A stretch of 64,000 bases of DNA from assembly GCA_022376515.1 (NCBI GenBank), contig WTXI01000123.1, positions 1 to 64,000 on the forward strand. The letters are read 5' to 3'. Below the pieces are notes generated by a model, which was not told where the DNA came from, did not search any database, and worked only from the letters and a program-made list of their open reading frames with translations. The translations under genes were made by a program, and so were the position numbers. Within the stretch, counting starts at the first letter, position 1, and each line of letters opens with the position of its first letter. Positions 11,796-23,841 of the stretch are shown in pieces. The stretch is from Lactifluus volemus. Taxonomy: Eukaryota; Basidiomycota; Agaricomycetes; Russulales; Russulaceae.

Positions 11796-12451
11796 ATGTC
11801 CCACCCCAACTACAATAGTCCCGGAGGGTCGCTGAGAACTAGCCCCCCTGGTGGTGATTCTCAGTGGGGAAGAGCCCACTGCCATCCAGGCTACCCAACA
11901 CGTTCCCAATACACTAGTAATGTGGGATATGGGGAACCTTTGTCTCAGGTTGCAGTGCGCTGTGTTCACTTATCTGCCTTGATGCTTCCCTCGCTGATTA
12001 CAGCTTCTTCCAAGTCTTTTGGGGAACAACCACCGTATGCATATCAAGGCAACCAGAGTGATGCTCACCACGGCGCTGGGGCTCCTCAAAACATCCATGA
12101 TCCCTCCATCGCACCTGGTTTACTTTGGCCAGAGTATTATGCTCCACCGGACCATGTATGTGCTTGTTCTCTCTTCATTCACAGTCCATCTGACTGGGTC
12201 CGTGGCCACAGGAGATACCAAATAATGCCATTATCGGTCGTGCGCCTCAACCGCCTAACGTACTGGTCCCCTTTCGAGGACTTCCTGGCCCAGTGCCTCG
12301 TAGAATATCCGCTGAGGAAGAGCTCAGACAACTTGCAAATCGATACCTTCATAACCCTGACTCGCGCGTCGACAAGGTTCGCATGAGGCATAGCCGTCGC
12401 TCTGGTAAAGTCAAGGTGATGATCTTGCTTGAGCTAGAGGAGGTGGAATAA
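11796..12451 (+). CDS. GKVKV-tail family protein, arginine-rich-tail subtype, 179 aa
   Basis: Exons 11796-11954, 12015-12155 and 12212-12451 give 179 residues. There is no separate exon 1: the protein starts MSHPNYNSPGGSLRT, then HCHPGYPTRSQYTSNVGYGEP. The donor of the first intron is GTGCGC where homologues have GTGAGT or GTAAGA; that intron is 60 bases and open in frame, so retention would give 199 residues. Exon 3 has SFGEQPPYAYQGNQ; exon 4 has SAEEELRQLANRYL and an extended basic stretch DSRVDKVRMRHSRRSGK before VKVMILLELEE. The extra residues between helix and strand define a subtype shared with the copies at 30985, 33996, 45602, 49957, 57307 and 61320. Confidence 0.75.
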
Positions 12452-13384
12452 TTGTAAGGCCGGTGAACCGAATTGCGTTGCCAAGTGTGTTCGTCGTGTT
12501 TGTTGTTCGAGGAGCAGAGTATTAGGCCTTCTATATTAGCGTTCATGGATCCCAGGCTTCTTGTTGATGAAGGAAATAAGAATATATATTCTGGATTAAC
12601 ACAAACTTCTGAAACCACTGAAGTTTTCCTGCTTTCCTACCTCCGGTCATGCTTTGTGTGATAACACTCACTGGCGCGTGCACATCCCAATCTGTTTAAT
12701 TGGCTTTGTTTGGCCTGCAAGGAGTCAGTACTAGTCAGTAAGCTATCAGTTGCAACGGGCTTCAAGATACTAGTACTGTGACAGCCTTGATATTATCATT
12801 GATCTTCACGGCGCTCCGAGTCCTGGAAATCGAACCAACACGGGTTCGCATGAACTCGTCTTTTTCATCCCAGGCACTGAAGGTGCGCCATTATCTTCTG
12901 CCCCCTGTGTGGCAGAAGCGGATGCCGCAGGGCTTTGAACCCTTGAGCGTACCAGGGTGTTCGAGCCGCTACCCTTGGGCAATTTGAAGTTGGCAAAGGC
13001 GTTGTCAACTACGGCCGCCTTTCCCTTATGAGTCATCCGACCTTCGGAAATATACCAGATTCCGGGGCCTAAAACTGTGATTAGCAAACATGAAGGTAAA
13101 GTTCTACGCCATAAGATTATCCTTGGCGTGCCACTCTATGGCTTTTCGTTCCTCAACACCGACTGACCAGACTGACCAGGCTCGCCTTTTCGGGTCTTGG
13201 CCTGGGAAGCTGGGAGTCAGGTGTGCATGACTACCGCGCTCTCCCACATTCTCTGTGACGGACACTGAAGGGCGAGTATATCGCGCGAGAGGGTCTCTGA
13301 GGCGGCATGTTCTGGGAGCTGAGTGGTGACAAGGGGGGAACGCCAAGGGAGGATATGGAAGGGGGGCATGGGAAGGGGCACAGC
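12452..13384. other. 3' flank shared with the 30188 gene; no gene seen
   Basis: The stretch about 12640-12880 matches 29820-29590 in inverse orientation (CTACCTCCGGTCA, GGAGTCAGTAC, GTTGCAACGGG, ATGAACTCGTCTTTTT). Both stretches lie downstream of arginine-rich-tail family genes. A tRNA-like GTTCGAGCC piece near 12958 was examined and rejected. Confidence 0.45.
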
Positions 13385-15960
13385 CTGGACGGAGACTCAT
13401 CCTGGGTGGTGAAGGAAGCGATGGGAGAACTCTATGCAAAGCCGAACTGGTTGCGATACGAAGGAAGCAAGTTTGAAACTTCAAGAAACGGCATGCGAGG
13501 GTGATCGTATGACTCGGAGTACAGTGCTGAGTATAGTTAATAAGAATATCACAATGCTCTGCTCCCATGGGGGAGATAGAGCTAACGCGGGTACGCACTG
13601 GCACGTGGGTCACTAAACGAGGATGCTGGAGATCCTATTCAAGCGTGACGCCAGTACCGACCAAGGCCACTCAGCCAGAAAGATTCCCTTCTGCCAGACG
13701 ACGGACGAGAAAATATACAGCGGAACCCCCCGAGTTGCTGTTCATGAGCCGGAAGGAAGCATTGTTGTGCAGCTTGGCCAAAAGAACGGATAGTTTTGTA
13801 AACTCGTTCCCGCGAAAGATTTAAAGAGTTGGGGGAAGCGATGTTAGTGGTTATAATTGGCCAGAATTTATCTGCTAAAGAGATGAGCGTTGGAGCAGAT
13901 AGGTGAAGTGGGGCCCGACAACGCACCCCGTGGGGTAGAATCAGACAAAGCGAAGGATGTTAGGTTCACGTCCTTTGCCGTATTGACCGGTTCCGAGCCA
14001 AACGCAGATGTCCCAAACTTATCTGCATCGCTTTCTTGACCCGCAAGTACGCTTCCGCATGAGTTTTCATTTGCCGAACTATTGGCGGCGGATGCAAAGT
14101 CCCGGAGGTATACCCGAACTTCTGGTGGAGGAGGCGAGATAAAGGATGCGACTTTGACGATAGACGAATTACGTAGAGAGGTTACCTTTAGTAGTTTAGA
14201 GAGATATTCTCCCGCTCCCGAGACGTGAGGTCAAGGAACATCACGTGAGTTACATACTCCCCCTTCCATCACCACAACGCCCAAAGATGCTTCCACCACT
14301 CACACGATACCACCCATATCTCCCAAACACAAAGCTGAACTGAGTCCCGGCCCCGTGAAACTGCCAATAGCGTCCTCTCATCCACACTCTCCAAAATTGA
14401 GGGAATTGCCGACCACAAACACCTCCCCACAATTTCAGTCTACGTCATCCACCACCAAATCATCCGAGACAATATCCGAGACGATGAAAGCAGACATGAA
14501 ATATGCATACACTCACGGAATCCTTGTTTTCCCACCACCAGATGCTGGCAAACTTGCGAGGGCTTTGGCACCGGGCCAAGGAACTTTTTGTGCGTTGGAC
14601 CATTCGGCGTGGCATCGGCGCTAACATTTTCTCATTAGAAATTCTACTTCAGAGGTCTCACGTTAATTATCACGCATCGCATGCAGGCCAAGGAGATCCA
14701 AGTACGGGTAAGGGCAGGCGGACAACATCTGTCCCGCTGGGAATCTCGGTTTATTTGAACCAACAAGAATGACCTTGCAAGGTAGTCCCTCTCCCCTTTT
14801 CGTTTTCCATTCACCTTCTCATCCTCCACAACCCAAAGGCTTGTACCGTTCATTGCGATTCTTCTCGTTCTCGAGGAAGTTATTTCGCTCATTGTGCTGT
14901 ACGCAGCTGGCATGCTACCGTCGACGTGCATTTTGACTTCTCAGTGCGAATGATCTGATGCGAAGCGACGTGAGAAGCAGCGTGCCTTCGCCGAGGTCAC
15001 ACACGTTGCCCTTTTAGACTTGTACAAGGCGGGCCCAGCAGCCCTGGTCTATCAAATCGTGGCAGGACGGACTGGAATGGTTGCACGTAGGTTCTGAGCT
15101 ACCGTATCAAATACACTTTGAGCACGATCAAAGCCTTCTAGCTTTGAACTGTACGTCTCCAAGTAATTAACTATTTCTTTGGTCTCTTCTATTGTGGGTG
15201 CGGACGCTCTCTTGGGAGGACATGATTTCTTCAGCTGAGTGGAGGTTGTTGAGGTTTCTAAACCCGCGTTTCAATCCCGTGGATAAATCGTGGGAAAGTT
15301 TGCCTATATCCGACATTGAGGTTCTCTACCTCAACACCGCCCCGCTCGTCTCCAACCGACATCATCCCGGCCATTCTTCGCACTCGATAGATATCTCAAA
15401 CAACACAGATGACTCGGACGCATCCGCTCTCCATCTAGCGCGCTCGCTCGTCTGCGAGACTGCCTGCGCATAGGCCGTGTTGAGCTCGCCATTGATCGCA
15501 CTGAGCATGCCATCAATGTGCTCGAGGCGACATACGAAGAAACTGAGGACCCGCTCATCGTCGTCGAGTCATTGAGCGCCTTTCACAATCGCAAATACAA
15601 CCGCCGCGCGCATGTCATTTTCTGCGATATTGATGAGGTGTCTGAGTGTTACAGGGGCGATGCTCTAGGCTCAATGATTATGCGACCATGAACCAGGTTG
15701 TTGTTGCGGCCAAAGGGCGCATAGCACCGATGAAAGTTGGGTCAGATTGGAGAGTGCCCCCAAAGTGTCAGTCAGCTACACCACTGCATATACCTGAGGC
15801 TCTGGGAGTACCTTGCCCTGGCATGAGTCACGTACAACCCCGCATTTGGCTAAGTGCTCCCCACTCTTCTGATGTCCTCTCTCCTGAGCTGTTTTTTTAC
15901 GCCAGCCACACCGTCTCTTTACTGCTATCTTGATAGTGGCGATCTACTTTTTTTCTTGCG
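13385..15960 (+). repeat. Flank block D, copy 2
   Basis: Collinear with 3180-5600 and slightly longer. The copy retains 15480-15660, absent from copy 1, which includes the best-preserved coding-like segment of the block. Confidence 0.65.
15380..15660 (+). pseudogene. Unidentified coding remnant in block D
   Basis: One frame reads SPSSSALARLRDCLRIGRV, then AIDRTEHAINVLEATYEETE, DPLIVVESLSAFHNRKYNRR and AHVIFCDIDEVSE without a stop, a composition typical of real coding sequence. Stops and frame changes lie upstream and downstream, and copy 1 at about 5157-5300 has an internal deletion. I do not recognise the family. Confidence 0.4.
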
Positions 15961-16389
15961 TACTACATCACCCTCACTTTTGGCGTCGTTCATCCTCAGT
16001 GATAGTCGGTATCGGACGCCCTTATCGACCTTCTTTGGTCTTGTACCTAGCAATCACCCTGTCGGTCATTATTTCCTGTTGCATGTCAAATGTATTGCAC
16101 AATGGACGGGGCAATGAACGATGAGGGTGCGGTTGAGTAGACACAACCCTTCTCCGGAGGCTCAATTTCGGTGATCGAAAGCTCAGCGAAACGTGCCTCC
16201 CCGGATAAATGCAGAATGGCCATAGACTGGAGGCTAACTTGTGAACCGAAGAATTCACCACTTCGACCCATATCATCTTACTTGCACGGACCACGTGATG
16301 TTCACCAGTTCTATCCGTTAAAGGACATGGCAATAGTCTCGCCAACACAAAAATACCTCAAGCTATATCATTCTTCGCGTCCAGAGAAA

Positions 16390-16595
16390 GCTACACTTGG
16401 TACACGCCCATCTAATGAGAGTTGGTGATCGGGACTGCGGAAAAGTGGCGGTTCCTGAAGATATTCGATGATGAGTAGCTAAGAACGGAGTCTGCAAGTT
16501 GCAGAGCTAATCTTGCCGGTCTGCACAGGATCATGTTGAGTAGGGGTGCCGAGAGTGTACAATTTACGGTGCACACCTCTCTGCGAACAAATGAC
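16390..16595 (-). pseudogene. Family fragment: exon 1, intron 1 and start of exon 2
   Basis: Reading the minus strand, the exon 1 homologue begins GTG in place of ATG (HRKLYTLGTPTQHDPVQTGK), the intron 1 donor GT is mutated to AT, and exon 2 text SPDHQLSLDGR-like breaks off near 16390. It sits between block D and repeat R1 and is absent from module copy 1. Confidence 0.6.
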
Positions 16596-16879
16596 TCTCC
16601 ACGTTCATACTAGTGTTTTCCTTGAGTGTCACCACAACTTGAAGAGTAGGAAGACCTCATCTTATACTAAGGGGAGGTTAGGACACATGCACTTAGTCAA
16701 TGGGTACACCCACACTAGTTTTACAGCAAGTCGGTTGATTTGGCTCTGTTTTCTCCGTAGCCAGGTTGTCGTCGGTTGTTACAGAAAGGACCAACTCTTC
16801 GCTGACCGTGCTAAATGCTATCGCAACCCCGCCCGGCGTTGATAAATAAGGCAAGAGCGACCCCTCGGACTGACGGACC

Positions 16880-17290
16880 GACAAAAATGGAGAAACGTTC
16901 TTGACACGCGCCAACGACCGACCTCAGTGGTAGGGCCAAGGGCAGGGCACGTCGCTCCACCGAGCGGGTGCCTCCTGTCTCCGGAGCGCACGGTCTTGGG
17001 TCAGCAACCGATCAAATGTGATTGCTTTCTTAAGGCCCGTCGTCGCGTTCTTGGATTGTCGACAACTGATGGCTGACCATGATCAACCATCTTTCGGGGC
17101 GGGAAAAATGCGAAGTGCAGAACCCACGGACCGGCCATGGGGATCTGACAACCCCTGGATGGAAGGAGAGATTTGAGCATCACTAAGCACACCCAGTGGG
17201 TCTCTCTCGGCCATGAATCGCGGGATAGTGATGGTGATGGGATGAAGATAACAAACTATGGAAGGCAGCAGAATCCATGCATAATAAAAT
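16880..17290 (+). repeat. Repeat R1, copy 2
   Basis: Matches 5685-6085 and 21450-21815 throughout, with small indels. Confidence 0.7.
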
Positions 17291-17365
17291 AGCATTGACA
17301 AGGAGCCACCGGAGACACCACAATGTTGCCGAAAGACTCACTCCACTATACTTCCCTCCAGTGGG

Positions 17366-17548
17366 ATGTATATGACATTCCCGCTGGACATACCTTCTCC
17401 AGAACTGGATACCGAGGGTGCTGTGAAAGCTGGTCCTCCTACATTTGAGCACGGACCCACCGAGTTACCTCCCCGGTCTTACGAGAAAGAAAAGGCCGAA
17501 CCTGAGGTTGGTGGCCCGGAAAGAAAGGGAGGGTTCCAGCCATCATAA
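17366..17548 (+). pseudogene. Possible C-terminal exon remnant, unidentified
   Basis: Frame reads MYMTFPLDIPSPELDTEGAV then GPPTFEHGPTELPPRSYEKE and ends GGFQPS at a TAA. The P/E-rich composition looks coding, but there is no promoter and no counterpart in the other modules, so a fragment carried in by rearrangement is likely. Confidence 0.25.
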
Positions 17549-18358
17549 CGTTAGGCGCAGAGCAGCACGCTTTTCTTGAAAGACCAATCCAATCATGGGG
17601 GGGGGAAATCCCGGGCCGAGGATGTCGAGTATGTGAACGACGAGATATTTACTCGAATTTACGGGTTTGAGAGTAAAGATGAGGGAAAGAAGGGAATGTT
17701 GGGAGATGGGGAGGGGAGGGACACATGGTGGGAGGAGAGAGCTGATTGAGACTCTGATCTTGGATCTAGTCCCTAGGTGGGAAAGTCGGCCAGCCAAACG
17801 GTTGGGAGGTTCAGTTCGGGGAGAGGATGGTTCGGAGTGTCCAGGGTCCGTCTATTGGGAGAACCAAATTACCGATATAGATGATGAGGGGAGAACACGT
17901 ACGATTGTAATAGGGAGCGATATTCGGGGGAGAGTCGGGGCTGGGGATACTGTAGGCGAAATTTTGTGGTGATTGAGCGAGAAATGGGCGAGAAATTTGG
18001 GGTGATCCGGAAGGGGGGGGTTGGATCCGGTAGGGGAGGGTTAGTACTTCAACCTTTGAGTCTCGGGAGCGACGGGCCGGTTAATCTAGATAAGGCGTTT
18101 AGCTCTTCGCGAGTCGAGATCCCCCCCTCACTTTTTTTACGGGTCCCTTGACATGAGGCTGTTCTCCTCACGTTGTTTTCGTCATCTATACCGTTCCATG
18201 CCTCGATTCTTTTTCTCTCAGCCCTCATGATCGGACAGGCGAGGTTTTATTTTCACCTCTTATCCACGAATGGACGTGGCGCAATTGAATGCTATGTGGG
18301 ATCACGGTGTGCGGTATGTACGCGCATTTAATTTGACTCAGCGTGTCCGGCCTCTCCT
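17549..18358. other. Purine-rich gap; no gene seen
   Basis: G/A-rich sequence on the plus strand with runs of G near 17600 and 18012. The last 230 bases match the promoter-proximal flank of the other plus-strand family genes. Confidence 0.4.
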
Positions 18359-18419
18359 TATAAATTGGGGCCTTCTTACTCTTGTGATGACCCACCTCAA
18401 CAGAATCATCTCTCAGTGA
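18359..18419 (+). promoter_or_regulatory. TATA box and short uORF before the 18452 gene
   Basis: TATAAAT at 18359-18365. The uORF (18387-18419) reads MTHLNRIISQ and stops early compared with its counterpart at 7538, leaving 32 bases before the main ATG. Confidence 0.5.
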
Positions 18420-18451
18420 AAACCCTTGTCTGTGTAAATCAAGCGTACTAG

Positions 18452-19216
18452 ATGCAACGTGAATCACACCCTCTCAATACCCCTCCTTGTCGATATACTC
18501 CTGCACAGATCACCGACTTGGAGGTCAGTTCTCCATATTGCAGCCTCTTGCCTTAGCCACTCATCATCGAATATCTCTAGACCCCTCCTCATCTTCGCGG
18601 TTTTGTTGATGGACTCTCATCATACGAGCATGTACCGGATGCAACTGCCATCTGTCCCTACACCTCAGTGAACCACCCAAGCTTTGGGTATTCATCCCAA
18701 TACACTACCAATATAGGGTATGGTGGCCCTTCGTCCCAAGTTTCAGTAAGCCATCGCCCATTTATCGGACTTCATTCTTTCCTTGCTGACGGCAGCTCCA
18801 CCCAAGGGTTTCTGGGAACAGCCACAGTATGGAAATCAAGGCAACCACTGGCAGAGTGTCGCTCACAACGGCCCACCTTCTGGGACTGCTCAACACATCT
18901 TCGATCTTCCCATCTGCCCTAGCCCGCTTCGGCCAGAGTATTATGTTCTGCCAGCCCATGTATGCGCTTGCTCTCCCTCTCCGTAGCGCATTCACGGCCC
19001 ATCTGACTGGGTTTGTAGTTGCAGGATACACAAAATAGGAATACCGGAGATCATGGACCTCCACCCTCCAACGTAACACCCCACTCTCAAGAAAGTTCCG
19101 GTCCAGAAATATCTGTGGGGGAAGAGCTTATACAACTTGTTAATCGATACCTTCAGAATCCTGACATCCGCCGCTCTGGTAAGGTTAAGGTGATGATCGT
19201 GTTCGATGTAGAATAA
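18452..19216 (+). CDS. GKVKV-tail family protein, four exons, 193 aa
   Basis: Exons 18452-18523, 18581-18745, 18807-18959 and 19025-19216. Closest relative is the gene at 7603: exon 3 GFWEQPQYGNQGNHW, exon 4 SVGEELIQLVNRYL, then IRRSGKVKVMIVFDVE. An in-frame 12-base loss in exon 4 removes the VFPG-type residues before SVGEEL. Introns are 57, 61 and 65 bases, and tandem acceptors 11 bases apart precede exon 3. A GGATAAAGAATG stretch follows near 19325. Confidence 0.82.
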
Positions 19217-20100
19217 TCGTTAGCCTGGTGGACCAAATTGTACTACTGTCTTTGTTGGTAAAAGAGTCTGTATTCGCCCGTGTACGATAGCATATATGGA
19301 TCTCTGGCTTCCTGGCTGATGACTGGATAAAGAATGTATATGGTGCGACATTTTCTCCCACTTCCAGACAAACAATATAGATGGATCTCACGAGAAAAGT
19401 TTCCGCACAATAAATGTGGGTATATGTACAATTTTGCAATGAGGATCGCGCCACTTCCCAGCCACTGGTAATAGAGGCAAACTCGCACATCTACATGTGC
19501 AGCACATCACGATACGACAATTACGCTGGCATCTGTAGTGACTATGCTAAAGCTTGAACGGGAATACTTGAGCAGCGGCACGTGGAGGTGGGTCGGATTT
19601 GGAGATACTGCTTGTAGGAGACGGCTGGTTCACAAGCATGTCGTCGGCCAGTGCTGAAAAGTCGAGTGCGACATCTGCATCGACTTGGAAAGGGACGAAC
19701 TTGATTGATCGTGTTTTTCGTTGGGCATAGCAATTAGTTGAGTCGCCTGGATGAAAAGGGGGACGCATTGGGATTGACATGGTGACTGAACTTGAACCAT
19801 CGATCGCGGCTTTGCATTTCTCCTCACGCGTAGCGATCTCGGTCATTGGCTGATCAGGTCGACGATCACCGGCGGCGCCGCCTCGTGTAAATTCATTGAT
19901 TCGGCATACAGAGGGTACAGTACTACAACTGGCATAAGAGATTGGTGACGCTAGAGGCTATCGAAGAGAAAAATGGTTTACGGACGGTATTTGTCAATGG
20001 TAAGAGAATACCCGTGTTGACACGTGCAGTGAGCCGGGTTCAGCGGCTAACGCGGCGCGGATTAAGCGCTGAGATATGAAACGACGTTCTCCGGCCCTTA
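19217..20100 (+). repeat. Module segment between family gene and UAP1 fragment, copy 2
   Basis: Collinear with 8376-9410. The former UAP1 upstream region ends at 20100, where an inverted-repeat element is inserted. No gene seen. Confidence 0.6.
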
Positions 20101-20552
20101 CAGCTGTTTGCAATGTAATAGACCAGATTTTGTCGCGTTCTCTTCAGAATTTTTGTTTACATTCGGCGCTGGTACAAACAAACTATGCCAAATATGGTGT
20201 ACCATTGCCGTGCCGCCACTTGTTTGGTCCACCTTGGCAACAGAACGTGCCTTGGCTCAGGCCTGAGGGACTGACTTGTGTGGCTATTGTGCCTCCTCAC
20301 TACCAATTTTCCTGTACATCTGTATACCTATATACTGTAGCTTGATGTACAAGAATATAATGGCTTAATAAAAGAAAGAAAGAAACTTTTATACTGAAGT
20401 GTGTGTCGTGCAGCCAGGCCAAGCTATGGGCAGAAATAACTAGTAGTTCAACATGCCATATTTGGCATAGTTTGTTTGTACCAGCGCTGAGTGTAAACAA
20501 AAATTCTGAAGAGAGCATGACAAAATCTGGTCTATTACATTGCAAACAGCTG
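20101..20552. mobile_element. TA-flanked inverted-repeat element (MITE-like), 452 bp
   Basis: Terminal inverted repeats of about 105 bases: the left end starts CAGCTGTTTGCAATGTAATA and the right end is its reverse complement, with few mismatches (for example GTCGCGTTC against GTCATGCTC). TA dinucleotides at 20099-20100 and 20553-20554 flank the element, as expected for a Tc1/mariner-type target site. The interior has no transposase frame, so it would be non-autonomous. It interrupts the former UAP1 upstream region only in module copy 2, so it inserted after the module duplicated. Confidence 0.75.
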
Positions 20553-20588
20553 TAAACAGATGTAGCCAGCCCCCGTACTTTTTCATTC

Positions 20589-20906
20589 ATGTCCACCGAC
20601 GCTCTCCGTGCGCGCTACAATGCAACCGACCAAGGCCACATCTTTACCTTCTGGCTCTGAAACCGGACAGACAGCATTGTCCACACAACAGCGATCGATA
20701 TCGAGCACGTAAATCGTAAAACATGCCAAGGCGGTCTCTCCTTCAGAGTACACCCGTGAGCTGGGAGCAGGCGATCGAACTTCTACCGCAGGACGTGAGC
20801 GACAGCGTTATGCCGCAGTCGGAAAGAAAGGATGGCGGAATGGCGCGCAACGGGCCTCGCTGCCATGGGGCGGCGCGAGGTCGGTATGCTCCTCGTGACT
20901 GGCAAC
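20589..20906 (+). pseudogene. UAP1 5' fragment, copy 2 (broken)
   Basis: Starts MSTDALRARYNATDQGHIFT-like, then loses frame early through deletions in the WQQLSETE region. Nucleotide similarity continues to just before the nucleotide-binding loop, ending at the same point as the copies at 9468 and 24860. Confidence 0.78.
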
Positions 20907-21311
20907 ACGATTTGAAAGCTGACGAATTTCGACCGCTAGTGCAGAAACCCTTTGCAGGAAGGGTAAATATACAGTACTTATTACTGCTTATCATGGACGC
21001 TTTCACGACCTTTTTTAGCTTATCTTTAACTACTTACAGTCCTCTCTCTGACTCTCTCGAAAGGCACAGTCACACCCCGAACTGCTACACCTATAGGTGC
21101 GCGACTTTGCCTCTATTGGCTAAAACGCTGCGCAGTAGACACAATAATTCCATCCCCCCTCAGTTGTAGTACTTTCATCAACAGTACATAGGACCTTATA
21201 GTACGCAAAAAAAAAAAGCTATCTTGTCTTGGCCAGAAGTGGTAGCGAACATAGGATCCATAGACGCTAAGTATGAACTCTTTGACTAATGATTCGTTCC
21301 CAGGCTCTCAA
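20907..21311 (+). repeat. Module segment between UAP1 fragment and family gene, copy 2
   Basis: Collinear with 9793-10366, with several internal losses. No gene seen. Confidence 0.55.
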
Positions 21312-21449
21312 CTACTCCACGCCATCTAGCTCGAGCACGATCGTCACCTTGACCTTACTAGAGCGGCGGCTATTAGGATTGTAAAGGTATTGATTATCCT
21401 GTCCGAACCCTTCCCCCACGGACATTTCGGAGGGTGCTGGGCCGGGAAT
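21312..21449 (-). pseudogene. Truncated family exon 4 at a tandem-module junction
   Basis: Minus-strand frame reads PSEMSVGEGFGQDNQYLYN then SRRSSKVKVTIVLELDGVE and stop. Everything upstream of the exon 4 middle is missing: at 21449/21450 the sequence switches directly into repeat R1 (GACCAAAATGGAGAAACGG). The junction places module copy 3 in tandem after copy 2. Confidence 0.75.
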
Positions 21450-21815
21450 CGACCAAAATGGAGAAACGGTTCTTGACGCGCGCCAACGTCCCTCCACCCT
21501 CCTGACTTGCCATCAAACCGATCAAAAGTGTTTGCCTTCGTAAGGCCTGTCGTCGCGTTCTTGGAATTTTGTCGGCAACTGATGGCTAACCATGATCAAC
21601 CGTCTTTCGGGGTGGGCAAAATGCGAAGCGCAGAACCCACTGACCGGCCATGGGAATCTGACAACCCCTGGATGGGAGGGAACTGCATTACTAAGCACAC
21701 TCAGTCGGGTCTCTCTCGGCCATGAATCGCCAATGGAGGGGATAGTGGTGGTGATGGGATGGGAAGGGACAGTGCAGAAAACAAACTATGGAGGGCAGCA
21801 GAGTCCATGCATAAA
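21450..21815 (+). repeat. Repeat R1, copy 3
   Basis: Begins exactly at the truncated exon 4 junction and follows copies 1 and 2 to GGCAGCAGAGTCCATGCATA. Confidence 0.72.
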
Positions 21816-22996
21816 AAAGGGGAGCATGGGAGGGAGCGATAGGGGGATCCGAAAATCGACTGCTGTTGCTGCTGGGTGGCAGCGGCGGCATGGCGCTGCT
21901 TGGCGGTGCCCAGCATCAAAGCCTCGTTGATCCTTCGCAAAGACATCAGTCTTAGTCAGGATACCCGGTTGAGAGGCAAACGCACTGGCGAAGACGGGTA
22001 GTTTCATTCTCTGCGTGTTGAAGCCTCGTCCGGAGTTGCGGGCACAACCCAGGAGAAACCCTGCCCGACTTCTGGTTGGAGCTGGGGAGAGCATGCTCGA
22101 GACGGTGGTAGCCATCCCTGAGCTCATCACGCATCACGGCGCCTCTGCTCTGATTAGATACACGGATGACGACTTTCCTTACGGCGACTCTTATAACTGA
22201 GTGAGAATGCAGGCCAAAAGTTAAAGCCAATCCAAAACTTACACCTGGTCATATGCATTAAGAAGGGAGAAGTCATCATGCTTCATTGCTCGAACAACGC
22301 TTGCGTTCACAAACAGAGCACGCGGGACACTGATTAATTGGGTTGGATAACGAGGAATTGGGGACTGAAGTGAGGCTTGGAGGGGAGTGTATTGCCATAT
22401 GCGAATGTGACATATGGCTGAGGGAGGGCATGCCAAATGTTTTCTGCGTGAGGGTACCGAAACATAATCAAGACGGGGAAAGGTAAGAAGAGATAGCAGA
22501 GGTTGGGCAATGAATGTCGATCTGTGCAACTTGTGACGGGAAGAGGGGAGGGAAAATGGAGAATAGTTGGGGTCCTTATTGCCTATTTTAGCAGAATCCG
22601 GCACACCGCGCCGGTGTCACGGCAGTGGGGATTCGCGAGTTAAAGGTGGGGGGATCTTCACTCAATTCCTGAATCAACCCCTTGAGTCTCAGGAGCGACG
22701 GGCCGGTTTTCCGGTTTTCTTCTAAATAAGGCTCCTGTCTACGCTCGTCGCGATCGACATATCTCACCATTGATAAGCGCGCTTCAAGTCAATTTTTTTA
22801 CGGAATCCTAGTGACACGAGGCTGTTCTCTCACATTCTTCATTACCTTTTCCATATCTCACCTCTTTTTCTCAGACAAGGCGAGGTTTTTATCTATCCAT
22901 GTATGGACGTGGCGTAACTGAATGCTATCTGGGGTCACCGTGTTCAGTATGTACGCGCATTCAATTTGACTCGGCATTTGTGTCCCGGCCTCCCCT
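21816..22996. other. Duplicated upstream flank; no gene seen
   Basis: The 21970-22040 part matches 39985-40050 (GGGCGAAGACGGGT). The 22330-22500 part matches 6700-6900. The stretch from about 22790 matches the promoter-proximal flanks at 7290 and 18150. Confidence 0.45.
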
Positions 22997-23090
22997 TATA
23001 AACTGGGGCCTTCTTACTCTTGTGATGACCCACATCAACGCAATCATCTCTCTGCAACGACCCCTTGACTTTGTAACTCGAGCATACTAG
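22997..23090 (+). promoter_or_regulatory. TATA box and uORF abutting the 23091 start codon
   Basis: TATAAAC at 22997-23003. The uORF (23025-23090) reads MTHINAIISLQRPLDFVTRA plus Y and its TAG stop is immediately followed by the main ATG, an arrangement that favours termination-reinitiation control. Confidence 0.55.
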
Positions 23091-23841
23091 ATGCAACGTG
23101 ATTCACACACTCTCAGTACCCCTCCTTGTCCATATACTCCTGTACAGAGCACCGACGCGGAGGTCAGCCCTTCACATTCCAGCCTCTTGTCTTAGCCACT
23201 CATCATCATATATCTCTAGGCCCCTCCTCATGTCTGCTGTTTTGACCATGGACGGTTGTCATACGATTGTGTACCAGATGCAACTGCCATTGGTCCCTAC
23301 ACCACAACGAACCACCCAGGCTTTGAATTGCCATCCCAATACACTACCAATGTAGGGTATGATGGCCCTTCATTCCAGGTTTCAGTAAGCCATGGCACAC
23401 CTATCTGCCTTCATTCATTCATTGCTGATGGTAGCTCTTTTTGGAACAGCCACAGTATGCAAACCAAGGCAACCACTGGCCGAGTGTTGCTCACAACGGT
23501 CCATCTTCTGGGACTGCTCAACACATCTTTGATCTCCCCGTCTGTCCTAGTCCGCTTCGGCCAGAGTATTATGCCCATGTACGTGCTTGTTCTCCCTCTC
23601 CGTGGCACCTTCATGGTCCATCTGACTGGGTCTATAGTCGCAGGATACACTAAATAGTAATACCGGCGGTCATGCACCTCCATCCAACATAACACTCCCC
23701 TCTCAAGGAATCCCAGGCGCAGTACCCCCTGGAATGTCTGTGGGGGAAGAGCTTATCCAGCTTGTTAATCGATACCTTCAGAATCCTGATAGCCGCCGTT
23801 CTGGTAAGGTCAAGGTGATGATCGTGCTCGATATGGAATAA
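23091..23841 (+). CDS. GKVKV-tail family protein, four exons, 192 aa
   Basis: Exons 23091-23162, 23220-23384, 23435-23578 and 23644-23841. Exon 2 differs from its sisters in HVCCFDHGRLSYDCV and NHPGFELPSQYTTN. The proximal AG acceptor is the only one before exon 3 here, because the distal one has been deleted, yet the frame is kept (LFLEQPQYANQGNHW). Two codons are lost in frame near the end of exon 3 (EYYAH for EYYAPPAH). Exon 4 has GMSVGEELIQLVNRYL and SRRSGKVKVMIVLDME. It forms a convergent pair with the gene at 26465. Confidence 0.82.

Noticed and set aside
12885..12990. tRNA-like GTTCGAGCC and GCCGCAGGGCTTTGAACCC text
   Set aside because: I could not form acceptor, D and anticodon stems together on either strand; only isolated B-box-like words.
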